Of a DNA stretch of 47,900 nt, positions 35,853 to 44,700 are shown piece by piece. Source of the DNA: DASUFE01 sp036274675 (GTDB lineage Bacteria; Pseudomonadota; Gammaproteobacteria; HTCC5015); the NCBI GenBank assembly GCA_036274675.1, contig DASUFE010000025.1, positions 1-47,900 of the forward strand, read 5' to 3'. A program made the translations under genes and the position numbers. Below the pieces are notes generated by a model that was not told where the DNA came from, searched no databases, and saw only the letters and a program-made list of their open reading frames with translations. How positions within the stretch are numbered: the first letter of the stretch is position 1; each line of letters opens with the position of its first letter.

Positions 35853-36769
35853 TGCAATTTCTCCGCCACGCGCAACACGGCGCTCCTTGCGCGCGGATTG
35901 CCGCGCAATTCTTCCTCGTCGGCCTTCACTGCCTTGCCGACCAGACGCATCGTTTGCCCATGCCTGGATTGACGCACCGGCAAATGCCTTGGCATTTCCT
36001 GGCCAGACGCCTGATCGCGCATGAACCGCTTCACCATGCGGTCTTCCAGCGAATGAAAGCTGATGACTGCGAGCCGCCCGCCCGGAGCCAACAGGGAAAT
36101 GCTTTGCTCAAGCGCGGCCTGCAATGCCTCAAGTTCGCGGTTAATAAAAATACGTATCGCCTGAAAGCTGCGTGTCGCGGGATGTTTGTGCCGTTCAGCG
36201 CGGGGATAGGCCGCCTCAACGATATCCGCGAGCTGGCGGGTTGATGCAAGCGGTTTTTGCACCCGTGTGCCGACGATCTGGCGCGCAATCCGTCGCGAAT
36301 GACGCTCTTCACCAAACCGCCACAGGACATCCGCTATTTCGGCCTCGTCGGCCCGGTTCAGCCAATCTCCCGCCGATGGCCCGGCATTGAAATTCATCCG
36401 CATGTCCAGAGGGCCATCCTGCATGAAACTGAATCCTCGTTCGGGGTTATCAAGTTGCGGCGACGACACTCCGAGGTCCAGCAGCAGTCCGCTGATCCGC
36501 CCGCTTATGCCCCACTCCTCGCAACACTGGCGAAGTCTCGCGAAAGAATCCTGGCGCACCGAGAAACGCTGATCTTCAGTCATGGCTTTTGCCGCAATAA
36601 CCGCCTCCGGATCCTGATCGATTGCATATAACCGGCCTGCTTTTCCCAACCTTTGCAAAATAGCTTCGGCATGGCCGCCCCTGCCGAAAGTCGCATCCAC
36701 GTAGATACCGTCAGTCCGGATTGCCAGCGCATCCAACACCTCGTCCAGCATGACCGGTATATGTTTCAA
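35849..36769 (-). CDS. rsmH: 16S rRNA (cytosine(1402)-N4)-methyltransferase RsmH
   Basis: Methylates C1402 in the decoding centre of 16S rRNA (older name MraW). SAM motif DATFGRGGHAEAIL near the N-terminus, DLGVSSPQLDNPERGFSF, FQAIRIFINREL and VISFHSLEDRMVK are diagnostic. 306 residues. It starts with TTG at 36769, and AAGGAG stands 5 nt upstream; translation begins with KHIPVMLDEVLDAL, in register with the family. Confidence 0.96.
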   Translation of the reverse strand: MKHIPVMLDEVLDALAIRTDGIYVDATFGRGGHAEAILQRLGKAGRLYAIDQDPEAVIAAKAMTEDQRFSVRQDSFARLRQCCEEWGISGRISGLLLDLGVSSPQLDNPERGFSFMQDGPLDMRMNFNAGPSAGDWLNRADEAEIADVLWRFGEERHSRRIARQIVGTRVQKPLASTRQLADIVEAAYPRAERHKHPATRSFQAIRIFINRELEALQAALEQSISLLAPGGRLAVISFHSLEDRMVKRFMRDQASGQEMPRHLPVRQSRHGQTMRLVGKAVKADEEELRGNPRARSAVLRVAEKLH

Positions 36770-36811
36770 TCAGACTCCTTCGCCCCGCTTGCGTATTCAT
36801 ACGGCTGACGC

Positions 36812-37282
36812 CTATAACGAGAGTGAATCCAGTTCCGCCGGCAGCGATTCGAGCTCATTCATGCCCGCGGCCAGCCACGTTTCGCGAGATGACTCCCAGG
36901 TTGTCTCGTCCCACAACTCAAAGCGCTTGCCTTGACCGATTAATACGATTTTTTTGTCCATGCGCGCGAAATCACGTAATGCCACGGGCAGCAATATGCG
37001 CCCACTGGAATCCATCAACAGGTCTTCGGCATGACCTATCAATAATCTTTGGACCTTGCGCGAGGCCGGATTAAAGCTGGAAAGGGTTTCGATTTTGGTC
37101 TGAATCAGTTCCCACTCCGGGAGCGGATAGAGCAGCAGACAAGGTTCACGGGTTGAGTTGGCGGGATCGATCGTCAGCACCAGATTGCCCGCGCACAAAT
37201 CCAGCAGACGCTGCCGATATTTGGCCGGCATGGCGACACGACCCTTCGCATCCAGGCTCAGATTGTTAATCCCTCTGAACAC
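36812..37282 (-). CDS. mraZ: Transcriptional regulator MraZ
   Basis: AbrB-like regulator that binds in front of its own gene and controls the dcw cluster. Two copies of the MraZ half-fold are visible, each with a DxKGR-type loop: SLDAKGRVAMPAKYR near the start and LMDSSGRILLPVALR in the second half. I choose the GTG at 37282 because TGAGG lies 7 nt upstream; a TTG at 37288 is too close to that site. This gives 156 residues starting FRGINNLSLD. First gene of the cluster. Confidence 0.93.
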   Translation of the reverse strand: MFRGINNLSLDAKGRVAMPAKYRQRLLDLCAGNLVLTIDPANSTREPCLLLYPLPEWELIQTKIETLSSFNPASRKVQRLLIGHAEDLLMDSSGRILLPVALRDFARMDKKIVLIGQGKRFELWDETTWESSRETWLAAGMNELESLPAELDSLSL

Positions 37283-37289
37283 TCGCAAA

Positions 37290-37314
37290 CCTCATGGTGA
37301 CCCACTATTTCCCA
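37290..37314 (-). promoter_or_regulatory. MraZ operator boxes
   Basis: On the minus strand three 5-nt direct repeats, TGGGA, TGGGT and a degenerate TGAGG, follow one another with exact 5-nt spacers, the pattern of known MraZ operators. They lie just downstream of the predicted transcription start. The third box is also the ribosome site of mraZ. Confidence 0.8.
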
Positions 37315-37333
37315 CTTTGTACCACAAACTGAC

Positions 37334-37362
37334 ACTATAGAAAGCAAATGCGGCTTTTGCAA
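37334..37362 (-). promoter_or_regulatory. Sigma-70 promoter of the dcw cluster (Pmra)
   Basis: On the minus strand TTGCAA (37357-37362), a 17-nt spacer and TATAGT (37334-37339). Transcription would start near 37327, placing the MraZ boxes in the first 40 nt of the transcript. Confidence 0.75.
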
Positions 37363-37517
37363 GTGAAATACAGCACAAAAACCATGAGTTTTTGCTTTAA
37401 AGACAGTAACTTAGCGCAGAGACAACCCAGTCCCAGGGAGATGTTTTGAGGGGGTTCAGAGGGTTATATGGAGAACTTAATAAACTACATTAACTAAAGT
37501 GGGAATTTCAGTGAAGT

Positions 37518-37855
37518 GAAGTCGGCCTGTAAGCCGGATTCTGTCGAGGACAATCATTCATCTAGGATAAGCGTCACCGCTTATCTCCAGCGACCTACCC
37601 GAAAGCTGCGCGGGCCGCGCATATGCTTTCCTATTTGGTCTTGCTCCAAGTGGGGTTTACCCTGCCACCGATGTTGCCATCGGCGCGGTGCGCTCTTACC
37701 GCACCATTTCACCCTTACCGATTGCGCAAGCAATCAGGCGGTATATTTTCTGTGGCACTTTCCATGGGCTCACGCCCTCCAGGCGTTACCTGGCACTCCG
37801 CCCTATGGAGTCCGGACTTTCCTCTGCACAAGGCAGCGATTGCCCAGCCGACTTC
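37518..37855 (-). ncRNA. rnpB: RNase P RNA (type A)
   Basis: Catalytic RNA of RNase P, which matures tRNA 5' ends. On the minus strand the 5' end GAAGTCGGC pairs with the 3' end GGCCGACTTC (helix P1). The conserved blocks are GAGGAAAGTCCGG (37812-37824), CCATAGGGC, CAGGTAACGCCTGG, the ACAGAAA core and, near the 3' end, GACAGAATCCGGCTTACAG. Length about 338 nt. A TGTTATCGT sequence upstream could be an extended -10. rnpB upstream of mraZ is also the arrangement in Pseudomonas. I see no clear terminator after it. Confidence 0.95.
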
Positions 37856-37892
37856 GGGGTATACGATAACACATACCCCCGGCAAGCCGGAT

Positions 37893-38732
37893 TTATTTTT
37901 CTGCAGCGATATAAACTACCCAGGCCGGATCTGCGTCCATCTTCTGAACCGGCACGAATTCATCCACCGCTTCCTCCAGTTCATAATCCCAAACCTGATC
38001 ATAAACCGTGATTTTTTTGAATCCGGCCTCTTCAAGCAGCTCTCGCAATTCGGGCAAGGACCATAAACGCCAGTCATAAGTGAAGGCGGGACTTAACTCA
38101 GACCCATCGGGGAACCTGAAATGTATGTGCGCTTTCATATGCCCGGTCACGGGATCGTATTGCGCCTGGTCCCAGACATAAGTGAAATCGTCGTACTCGG
38201 TTTCTTCCTCCATTTCTTCATAGGCCTCGTAACCGCCATAGGCATCGAGGAAGAAAATACCCCGGTCATTCAACGAAGCATGTACTTTGCGGAAATATTC
38301 GCCCAGCGACTGGCGCGTTCTGAAACACCAGTAACTGAAATTCATTGCAAGCACTATATCGACCGGTTCGGTATCAGCGTGGAGTACGTTTTGATTCAGG
38401 AGTGAAACCCGGGCCGCCTGCCGGGCTTGCAGGCGCTCGACATGGTTACGCCGGCCCCATGCCAGAACATCGGCATCGAGATCAACGCCTATGGCTGTGT
38501 TAGCGGAATCCCTCTTAACCCATTCGCAGGCCGCATTCGCGGTGCCGCAGAAATCCTCCCTTAAGGATCGGGCTTCTCTGTGGCGCGTCTTCTTATATAT
38601 GTCGGCGACAAACTCCGTTTCAAACTCCGCATTTTGGACCGACTCCTCATACAACCTGTGTTTATCGATTGTGTCGGCTATTGATGAAACGCTTTGACGA
38701 TGCTTTTTCTGTTTCCCGAGTTTAGGTTCCAT
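37893..38732 (-). CDS. Class I SAM-dependent methyltransferase, unknown substrate
   Basis: 279 residues with a Rossmann methyltransferase core: LREDFCGTANAACEWVKR (motif I region), IGVDLDADVLAWGRR (acidic residue of motif II), and VDIVLAMNFSYWCFRTR (motif IV). An acidic stretch (EEMEEETEYDDF) lies after the core. The substrate cannot be told from sequence. The ATG at 38732 overlaps dusA by 11 nt with AAGGGCAAG upstream, so it is coupled to dusA; a link to RNA metabolism is only suggested by that coupling and by rnpB downstream. Confidence 0.85.
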   Translation of the reverse strand: MEPKLGKQKKHRQSVSSIADTIDKHRLYEESVQNAEFETEFVADIYKKTRHREARSLREDFCGTANAACEWVKRDSANTAIGVDLDADVLAWGRRNHVERLQARQAARVSLLNQNVLHADTEPVDIVLAMNFSYWCFRTRQSLGEYFRKVHASLNDRGIFFLDAYGGYEAYEEMEEETEYDDFTYVWDQAQYDPVTGHMKAHIHFRFPDGSELSPAFTYDWRLWSLPELRELLEEAGFKKITVYDQVWDYELEEAVDEFVPVQKMDADPAWVVYIAAEK

Positions 38733-39717
38733 AACTTGCCCTTGCTTGAGAGGCGGAAACACATTCCAGCGCGGCCTTGATCACTTCAACACCCGCACCG
38801 GGCGTGCACGAATTTTCGCTAAGGCAACGCCGCCAGGCCCTCGCTCCAGGCAATCCCTGGTAAAGCCCCATCATATGTCGTGTCATGTGTTTCAAATAAA
38901 CTCCTCGCTCAAGCTGTTGCTCCACATATTGCAGATAACGATACACCACTTCTTCCCGGGAAGGCAAAAACGCTTTCCCCGATACACTTCCATACAGCCC
39001 CGCCAGAACGTAAGGGTCCTGATATGCACATCTTCCCACCATGACGCCATCAACTTTATTCAGCTGATTGATCGCATCAAGAGAGTTATTGATTCCACCG
39101 TTCAAGATAATTTTCAGACCGGGAAAATCCTCTTTCAACCGATAAACGCGCTCGTAGTGGAGTGGAGGAATTTCCCGGTTTTCCTTTGGACTCAATCCCT
39201 GCAGCCAGGCAGTGCGGGCATGAATAATAAACACTCCACAGCCGGCTGCCGCTACTCTCTCCACAAATTCTTTTAAAAAATCATAATCATCCCGGTGATC
39301 CACCCCGATCCGCGTTTTTACAGTCACCGGAATATCGATCGCCTCCCTAATTGCGGAAACCGAGGCAGCTACTACATGTGGCTGCAGCATAAGGCATGCG
39401 CCAAACATGCCCGATTGCACGCGATCGCTGGGGCAGCCAACGTTGATATTGATCTCGTCATAACCGTACTCCTGGCCTACTTCGGCTGCAAAAGCCATAT
39501 CCTCCGGTTCCGCTCCTCCAAGCTGCAAGGCGACAGGATGTTCGGATTCGCTGAATGCCAGAAGCCGGTCCTGATTGCCATGCCTTACTGCGGCCGCGGT
39601 GACCATTTCGGTATACAGCAGTGCCCGTGGAAAAATAAGCCTTAACAAATAGCGGCAATGCCGGTCGGTCCAGTCCAGCATAGGAGCTATGCAGAATCTG
39701 CGATCAATTTCTTCCAC
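38722..39717 (-). CDS. dusA: tRNA-dihydrouridine(20/20a) synthase DusA
   Basis: FMN enzyme that reduces uridine in the tRNA D-loop. Family marks: IAPMLDWTDRHCRYLLRL at the N-terminus, LQLGGAEPED, catalytic Cys in NINVGCPSDRVQSG, and the FMN-phosphate region NGGINN plus GVMVGRCAYQDP. The LDWTDRHCR and MTRHMMGLYQGLPGAR signatures distinguish DusA from DusB/DusC. 331 residues. The start is GTG at 39717 with no visible ribosome site, 12 nt after the upstream gene, so translation is probably coupled. Confidence 0.95.
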   Translation of the reverse strand: MEEIDRRFCIAPMLDWTDRHCRYLLRLIFPRALLYTEMVTAAAVRHGNQDRLLAFSESEHPVALQLGGAEPEDMAFAAEVGQEYGYDEININVGCPSDRVQSGMFGACLMLQPHVVAASVSAIREAIDIPVTVKTRIGVDHRDDYDFLKEFVERVAAAGCGVFIIHARTAWLQGLSPKENREIPPLHYERVYRLKEDFPGLKIILNGGINNSLDAINQLNKVDGVMVGRCAYQDPYVLAGLYGSVSGKAFLPSREEVVYRYLQYVEQQLERGVYLKHMTRHMMGLYQGLPGARAWRRCLSENSCTPGAGVEVIKAALECVSASQARASYGT

Positions 39718-39729
39718 GATTTTTATGTG

Positions 39730-40380
39730 CTATTGCAAAGGAGGATATGGTTTGTAATAACGATTAAAAACCAGATTGACTGGAAGCCGCGGCGTGTCGA
39801 TTATGGTTTGAATCTTGAGAGTTATTTCCTGCGCACCCCGGTCGAGGCCGATTCTTTCTATTACGCTGACGCCCGAAGAACTGTTGGTTTCAATAACCAG
39901 CACCCCCTCTTCCCATGCAGCCAGCACGAGGTTCTGGTCCTTTTTGCTTGCTGTCGACTGCCTGGTTTCAGGGATACCTGAACTCTGCAACCGGACTTCC
40001 CGCATTTCGTCGCCGGAATACAGCAAATTCACTTCAGTTTCGCTTTGCTCGATCCCGATAACAGGTTTCAACGGCACAATCGAACCGATAAAATTCAGCA
40101 TTTCATTAACCTGCTTATCGCTCAACTTCCGTCTGTAGTCCCCGCCTACCACAACTCCCCTGCTGCGGGTTCCGCGGAAACGAATTGCAGTGAAATCGAT
40201 ATATTGAATGTTTTGCACCAAAAAACGGCGTAAATCATCGCTTCTCACCGGGTCTTCATACCAGCGCCCGGCTATCATCGGCAGAGCGTTTTCAGCCGAA
40301 AGCACACCCGATTGAAACAAAATAAGGACACCCGCGATCGCGGACCATATATACCGAACAAATATAGGCCTGTTCCGCAT
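39730..40380 (-). CDS. Hypothetical secreted protein
   Basis: 216 residues. I do not recognise a family. A basic start and hydrophobic segment (RNRPIFVRYIWSAIAGVLIL, then GVLSAENA) form a likely signal peptide; the rest is soluble and beta-rich, with regularly spaced hydrophobic residues and no Cys. The ATG at 40380 has GAAGG 7 nt upstream; a longer frame opens 39 codons earlier but lacks support. It heads a probable three-gene unit with dusA and the methyltransferase. Confidence 0.75.
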   Translation of the reverse strand: MRNRPIFVRYIWSAIAGVLILFQSGVLSAENALPMIAGRWYEDPVRSDDLRRFLVQNIQYIDFTAIRFRGTRSRGVVVGGDYRRKLSDKQVNEMLNFIGSIVPLKPVIGIEQSETEVNLLYSGDEMREVRLQSSGIPETRQSTASKKDQNLVLAAWEEGVLVIETNSSSGVSVIERIGLDRGAQEITLKIQTIIDTPRLPVNLVFNRYYKPYPPLQ

Positions 40381-40420
40381 TAAATAACCTTCTATCAGGG
40401 ATAACCCTGTAATTGGAAAT

Positions 40421-40429
40421 ATCATAACA
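40421..40429 (-). promoter_or_regulatory. Possible extended -10 promoter of the dusA unit
   Basis: On the minus strand TGTTATGAT matches an extended -10 (TGnTATAAT with one mismatch). A small CAGGG/CCCTG hairpin (40396-40409) would lie near the 5' end of the transcript. No good -35 is seen, as is allowed for this promoter type. Confidence 0.4.
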
Positions 40430-40613
40430 CTATTTATAATCCACTTTTCCCCGGCCCGCCGTGACGAGATGCGCGTCGCAGTGTTTTTCCCGAACAAAAG
40501 CAGATATCACACTGAACCAGGGCGCCCTTTATAACCATTGCGGAGTTTCATTAAAAAAATTAACGGGTTGCAAAAAGATTTTAAGAGCCAAATAAGAACT
40601 CTCAGGGACAAAA
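40430..40613. other. Intergenic region upstream of rpfF, left part
   Basis: No gene or RNA is recognised here. It is AT-richer than the flanks. No long reading frame with a ribosome site is seen on either strand. Confidence 0.5.
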
Positions 40614-40629
40614 GGTGAATCCATTCACA
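40614..40629. promoter_or_regulatory. CRP/Clp-like operator upstream of rpfF
   Basis: GGTGA-ATCCAT-TCACA matches the CRP-family consensus TGTGA-N6-TCACA with one mismatch; the inner GTGAAT/ATTCAC arms are perfectly symmetric. It lies 187 nt before the rpfF start. Confidence 0.5.
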
Positions 40630-40631
40630 AC

Positions 40632-40651
40632 TCCACCAAAGCTTCGGTGGA
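40632..40651. other. Hairpin TCCACC/GGTGGA upstream of rpfF
   Basis: A perfect 6-bp stem with an 8-nt loop, two bases after the CRP-like site. No T-run follows on either strand, so a simple terminator role is doubtful. Confidence 0.4.
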
Positions 40652-40679
40652 ATAATCCAAAATTAATGCGACCTCATCT

Positions 40680-40693
40680 AAACAATATTGTTT
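40680..40693. promoter_or_regulatory. 14-bp perfect palindrome upstream of rpfF
   Basis: AAACAATATTGTTT is perfectly symmetric and could be a dimeric repressor or activator site. ATTGTT recurs nearby at about 40728 and 40763. The binding protein is unknown. Confidence 0.35.
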
Positions 40694-40815
40694 TTCAGAT
40701 TTCTCTTCTCACCTCATACAAAGGATTGTTGCATCGTCCTAATAATCAGCTAGTCTAAATGGTATTGTTTCATATGCTTGCGCGTTGTTAACCATTTCTG
40801 CAAAAGGAGACTTGC

Positions 40816-41709
40816 ATGAGCACTCTAACCAACCCGAAACTTGCTTCCATTGAACCAGCAGACACTACTGACCCCGCAGTATCTGGCAGGAGCCAGATAA
40901 TCACCCACTACGAAGACAAATATCAACTGCATTGGCTGTATATGAATCCAAAACCGCGGGCTTGCTTCAATCCCATTATGGTAAAGGAGATTTCCCAGCT
41001 GTTTCAGCAATTGCACCAGCAAAACGAGATTCCAAGTACACATCATATGAGATACCAGGTTCTGGCGTCGAATATCCGCGGGATATTCAATCTCGGCGGC
41101 GATCTTGAGATGTTTAAAAACATGATACTGAACAAAGATAAACAGGCGCTTCGGCAATATGCTTACACATGCGTTGAAACCATGTACGCGATCGCTACTC
41201 TTCACCAGAAAGGTATTACCCAAATCGCCCTCGTTCAGGGAGATGCACTGGGAGGCGGCCTGGAAATGGCATTGGCCGCCGACGTAATAATCGCAGAGAA
41301 ATCGGCCAAGGCCGGGTTTCCCGATATTTTGTTCAATTCCTTCCCGGGCATAGGAGCTTATACTTTCCTGTCGCGGAAAATCGGCATCAGCATGACGGAG
41401 CGGATGATTTTAAGCGGCAAAATATACAGTGCGGAAGAGCTTTACAACCTTGGTGTTATTGACGTCCTGGCGGAAGATGGTCAGGGAGAAATGGCTGTAT
41501 ATAGCTACCTTGCCAAAGAAAACCGTTGCGAGAATGCAATATCTTCCCTGAGAAAGATAAGACAACTTCACACTCCGCTGGAATTTAAACAATTAATGGA
41601 TGTTGCGGATTTGTGGGTGGAATCTTCGATGCAATTAAACAGCAGAGATATACGCATGATTGAGCGGCTTATATCCAAGCAAAACAACTTTTCAAGTTAT
41701 GCGGCCTGA
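40816..41709 (+). CDS. rpfF: DSF synthase RpfF (crotonase family)
   Basis: Makes a cis-2-unsaturated fatty acid signal (DSF) from acyl carrier protein-linked fatty acids by combined dehydratase and thioesterase action. 297 residues, close to Xanthomonas RpfF (289). The oxyanion segment FNLGGDLEMF and the core VQGDALGGGLEMALAADVII, then LFNSFPGIGAYTFL, follow RpfF far more closely than fatty-acid-oxidation hydratases. Glu150 matches catalytic Glu141 of RpfF; 20 residues on, where RpfF has Glu161, this protein has Asp170 (GFPDILF). AAGGAG precedes the ATG. It converges with the RpfC-like kinase gene. I am confident of the family; the exact product is unknown. Confidence 0.88.
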   Translation: MSTLTNPKLASIEPADTTDPAVSGRSQIITHYEDKYQLHWLYMNPKPRACFNPIMVKEISQLFQQLHQQNEIPSTHHMRYQVLASNIRGIFNLGGDLEMFKNMILNKDKQALRQYAYTCVETMYAIATLHQKGITQIALVQGDALGGGLEMALAADVIIAEKSAKAGFPDILFNSFPGIGAYTFLSRKIGISMTERMILSGKIYSAEELYNLGVIDVLAEDGQGEMAVYSYLAKENRCENAISSLRKIRQLHTPLEFKQLMDVADLWVESSMQLNSRDIRMIERLISKQNNFSSYAA

Positions 41710-41720
41710 GCCCAAGAGCC

Positions 41721-41747
41721 CCGGGCATGGCGTGCAGCCATGCCCGG
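41721..41747. terminator. Shared hairpin between rpfF and the rpfC-like gene
   Basis: CCGGGCATGGC and GCCATGCCCGG form a perfect 11-bp stem with a 5-nt loop, 12 nt after the rpfF stop and 8 nt from the kinase stop. It can slow transcription from both sides, but neither strand has a T-run, so termination may depend on Rho or be leaky. Confidence 0.7.
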
Positions 41748-41754
41748 CGCCGGA

Positions 41755-44700
41755 TTACACTTTCTTATCCCGGTTGGCTAATTGCTCTATATATGTCTGC
41801 AGAGAAGCGTGAGTATCACTGAAAGCGCTTTCCAAGTCCCTCATGATTTTCTTTTGCTGTTCATTAATCTCATAAGGTCTTAGCAATTCAGCTGTCTCAC
41901 AAATTTTCCGCAGATAAACTGCGCCCAGATCGGCAGCCCCACCCTTTAGTGAATGCACAGCACCCATAAAAGCCGGATAATCCTTGCGGACAAGTGCCGT
42001 GGCCGCGGCACTAATTGATTTGTTTCCTTCGCGGGAGAAAGTCTCCAGCAAATCCCGCATGAAATCCAACCCGGCCCCTATCCTGATTAAATTCTCAAAA
42101 ACTTCGAAATCGATCAATTCAGAACTCTTCAACTGATAGTCTTTATTTCTTTTGGATGAAGCATGTTCGACCGAAGCTTTCTGTTGAGCAGGCGCCATTT
42201 GCGCAATCGACTCCAGAAGCTTCCTTGCGTTCAAAGGCTTTGTGATATACATGTTTGCGCCAGCTTCCTTGCATGCCGCCTGGGTTTCACGCGTCGCATC
42301 AGCCGTCAACATGATGATGGGCATATGGCCCCGGGTATCCCTGAAACGGCACATCTTGACGACATCAAGGCCGCTGACACCCGGCATGTTCACATCTATG
42401 ATTGCCATGTCATAGTTATGTTTCTCCAGCGCGTCCAGCGCCTGCTCGCCGTCATCCACCAGTTTAACTTCATGGCCCGCCTTATCCAGTATCCGCTGCA
42501 CAACCATCTGGTTCGTTTTGTTGTCTTCCGCCACCAATATATGGAGTTTCCGCTTGCTTCTCTGCCGGTAGTATTCTGACAGCGAAACCACCTTTTCCGT
42601 TTCGCCCATATCAATCAACGCCGAATGAATCGTATTGTATAAGAGAGACTTGTCGACCGGTTTCTGCAGCACCACATCATAACCCTGCGCCAGATACTCT
42701 CTCTCCATGGCTGCATCCTTTTCATCGATCAGCAAAATAAGCATCGCCCTCTTGGCGGCATTGTTTTTTCTCAACGATGGCGCGACCTTATCCGGCGTTT
42801 CAACCAGCAATGGTTTATCAATAATGAAAACTATGGGGCGGTTATTCGAAACCAGTGAGACTTGCGTCAGCAGATCCTCGTGAGTCCGGAAAAAGGTGAC
42901 GTCAATCCCCCATCCGCGCAAATAACCTGTCCAGCTGTCGACACCTCCTCCATTGGCCAAGGCCAGCACTCTGATATCACCAATGGTTTTAATCTCTTCA
43001 TGTCCGGCATCCATGCGGGCGAATGGAATTTTCACCCAGAAAAGCGAACCGAGACCCTCTTTGCTTATGCAGCCTATCTCCCCTCCCATTAATCCCACCA
43101 ACTGTTTTGAAATGGCCATTCCCAGACCGGCGCCACCGAATCTCCTGGTAATGGAGCTGTCGGCCTGCACAAAAGGCTCGAAAATCTTCAAATGTTTGCT
43201 TTCGGGGATTCCTATCCCTGTGTCCTGTACTTCGAAACGCACCGTAACAGCATCCTTCGACAACTGTTCCGCCTCGACCCGGACATCGATGCTGCCCCGT
43301 TCGGTGAACTTGAGGGCGTTCCCCAGCAGGTTGATCAAAATCTGCTTCAGATGGGCCGCATCTCCCATCAGCATAAAAGGAACCTGCGGCGAGACATGCT
43401 TTTTGAATGACAAACCCTTTATAGCCGCCTGCGTCTCGAAAACCATGGTTATTTCCCGGATGGTGTCATGCAGGTCGAACTCCTTGTTTTCGAGAGTGAC
43501 TTTTCCGGTTTCAATTTTCGAAATGTCCAGAACGCTTTCAATCATTCCAAGTAATAAATGTGCGGACGATTGAATCCTCCTGGTCAGGTCGCGCTGGTCG
43601 TCATTGATGTCGGTATCCATCAACAAATCGCTGATGCCGATTACACCGTTCAACGGCGTCCGTAATTCGTGGCTCATATTGGCAAGAAACTGGGTCTTGG
43701 CTGCGTTTGCCCTGTTGGCCGCCTCTATCGCGGCATTCAGTCGTTTAACCAGCAATGCCAGATAGGGAGGCAAAGTCATGATCAATATCATGATACTGGC
43801 GCTGATCATCACGTGATACCCCCAGAAATCATTGAACGCCTGCACGGCGCTAAAACCCAGGAGGCTGAAAAACATCGAAAGATAAAGATATCTGACTCCG
43901 AATCGGAGTCCGTTCCCCAAAGGCACAGACAGATAGATCAATATCAAGGGCGCGCCCATTTCGCCCGCATAAATCAGAATGAAGGTTACCGTCCCCAAGT
44001 CAAGACAAATCCCCAAAACACGCCGGGTTACGGACTTTTTCTGGTAAAGAAGGATCGATGAGAAAATCGTCAGCGATAACAATAATGCCAAGGTAACAGC
44101 GACAGTCGGAATGCGCAGCAAATCCTTTTGCACGGGATCAGCCGCATGCCACAAATGAACAAAATAAAAGAAAGCGATTGCCGCCACCGTGATACGTATC
44201 AGCGCCTGCTCATGATCAAGATAATTTTCTTTTGATCCCTGCTTCTTTACCAGGAAGCATCCCGCCAGGGTAATAAACAGCAAAACCATAAAGCATGGGA
44301 AAATCAGCCCGAACCAGCCGTGCCAGTAGGGGTCGGCCATGAATACGCCGGCCATCCCGGCCAAACCGATAGAGCCCGACGTCACCAAATAATTGGCGCC
44401 GTATCTGATTCCATTGGCAAGCGTGGCCCACAGGAAGAGAAACAACAGTGGCCATACAAATTTCTCGCCCAGGATCAAAGCCGTTGAAAGAGCGCACAGA
44501 TCTATGGAAATGGCCGCCAGCCGGCGTTCCAGGAATCTGCCGGGGAATTTCCTTGCCCAAAAATATCTGGCAACCGGAGCCGACAAATACAGTAGGATGA
44601 AACCGAAAATCAGACCGGGCTTCAATTCCGCTTCGGGAATATAAAAGGACAAGAAAAGAAAATAGGAACAAATTGAAAGCGCGACGATTAAACGAAACCA

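Noticed and set aside
37516..37869. Plus-strand reading frames over the region before mraZ
   Set aside because: The region is RNase P RNA on the minus strand with its conserved core; the frames are accidental.
40816..41709. Reading the crotonase gene as an ordinary fatty-acid-oxidation enoyl-CoA hydratase
   Set aside because: The NLGGDLEMF and FPGIGAY motifs and the convergent RpfC-like kinase fit RpfF; no acyl-CoA dehydrogenase or thiolase gene is near.
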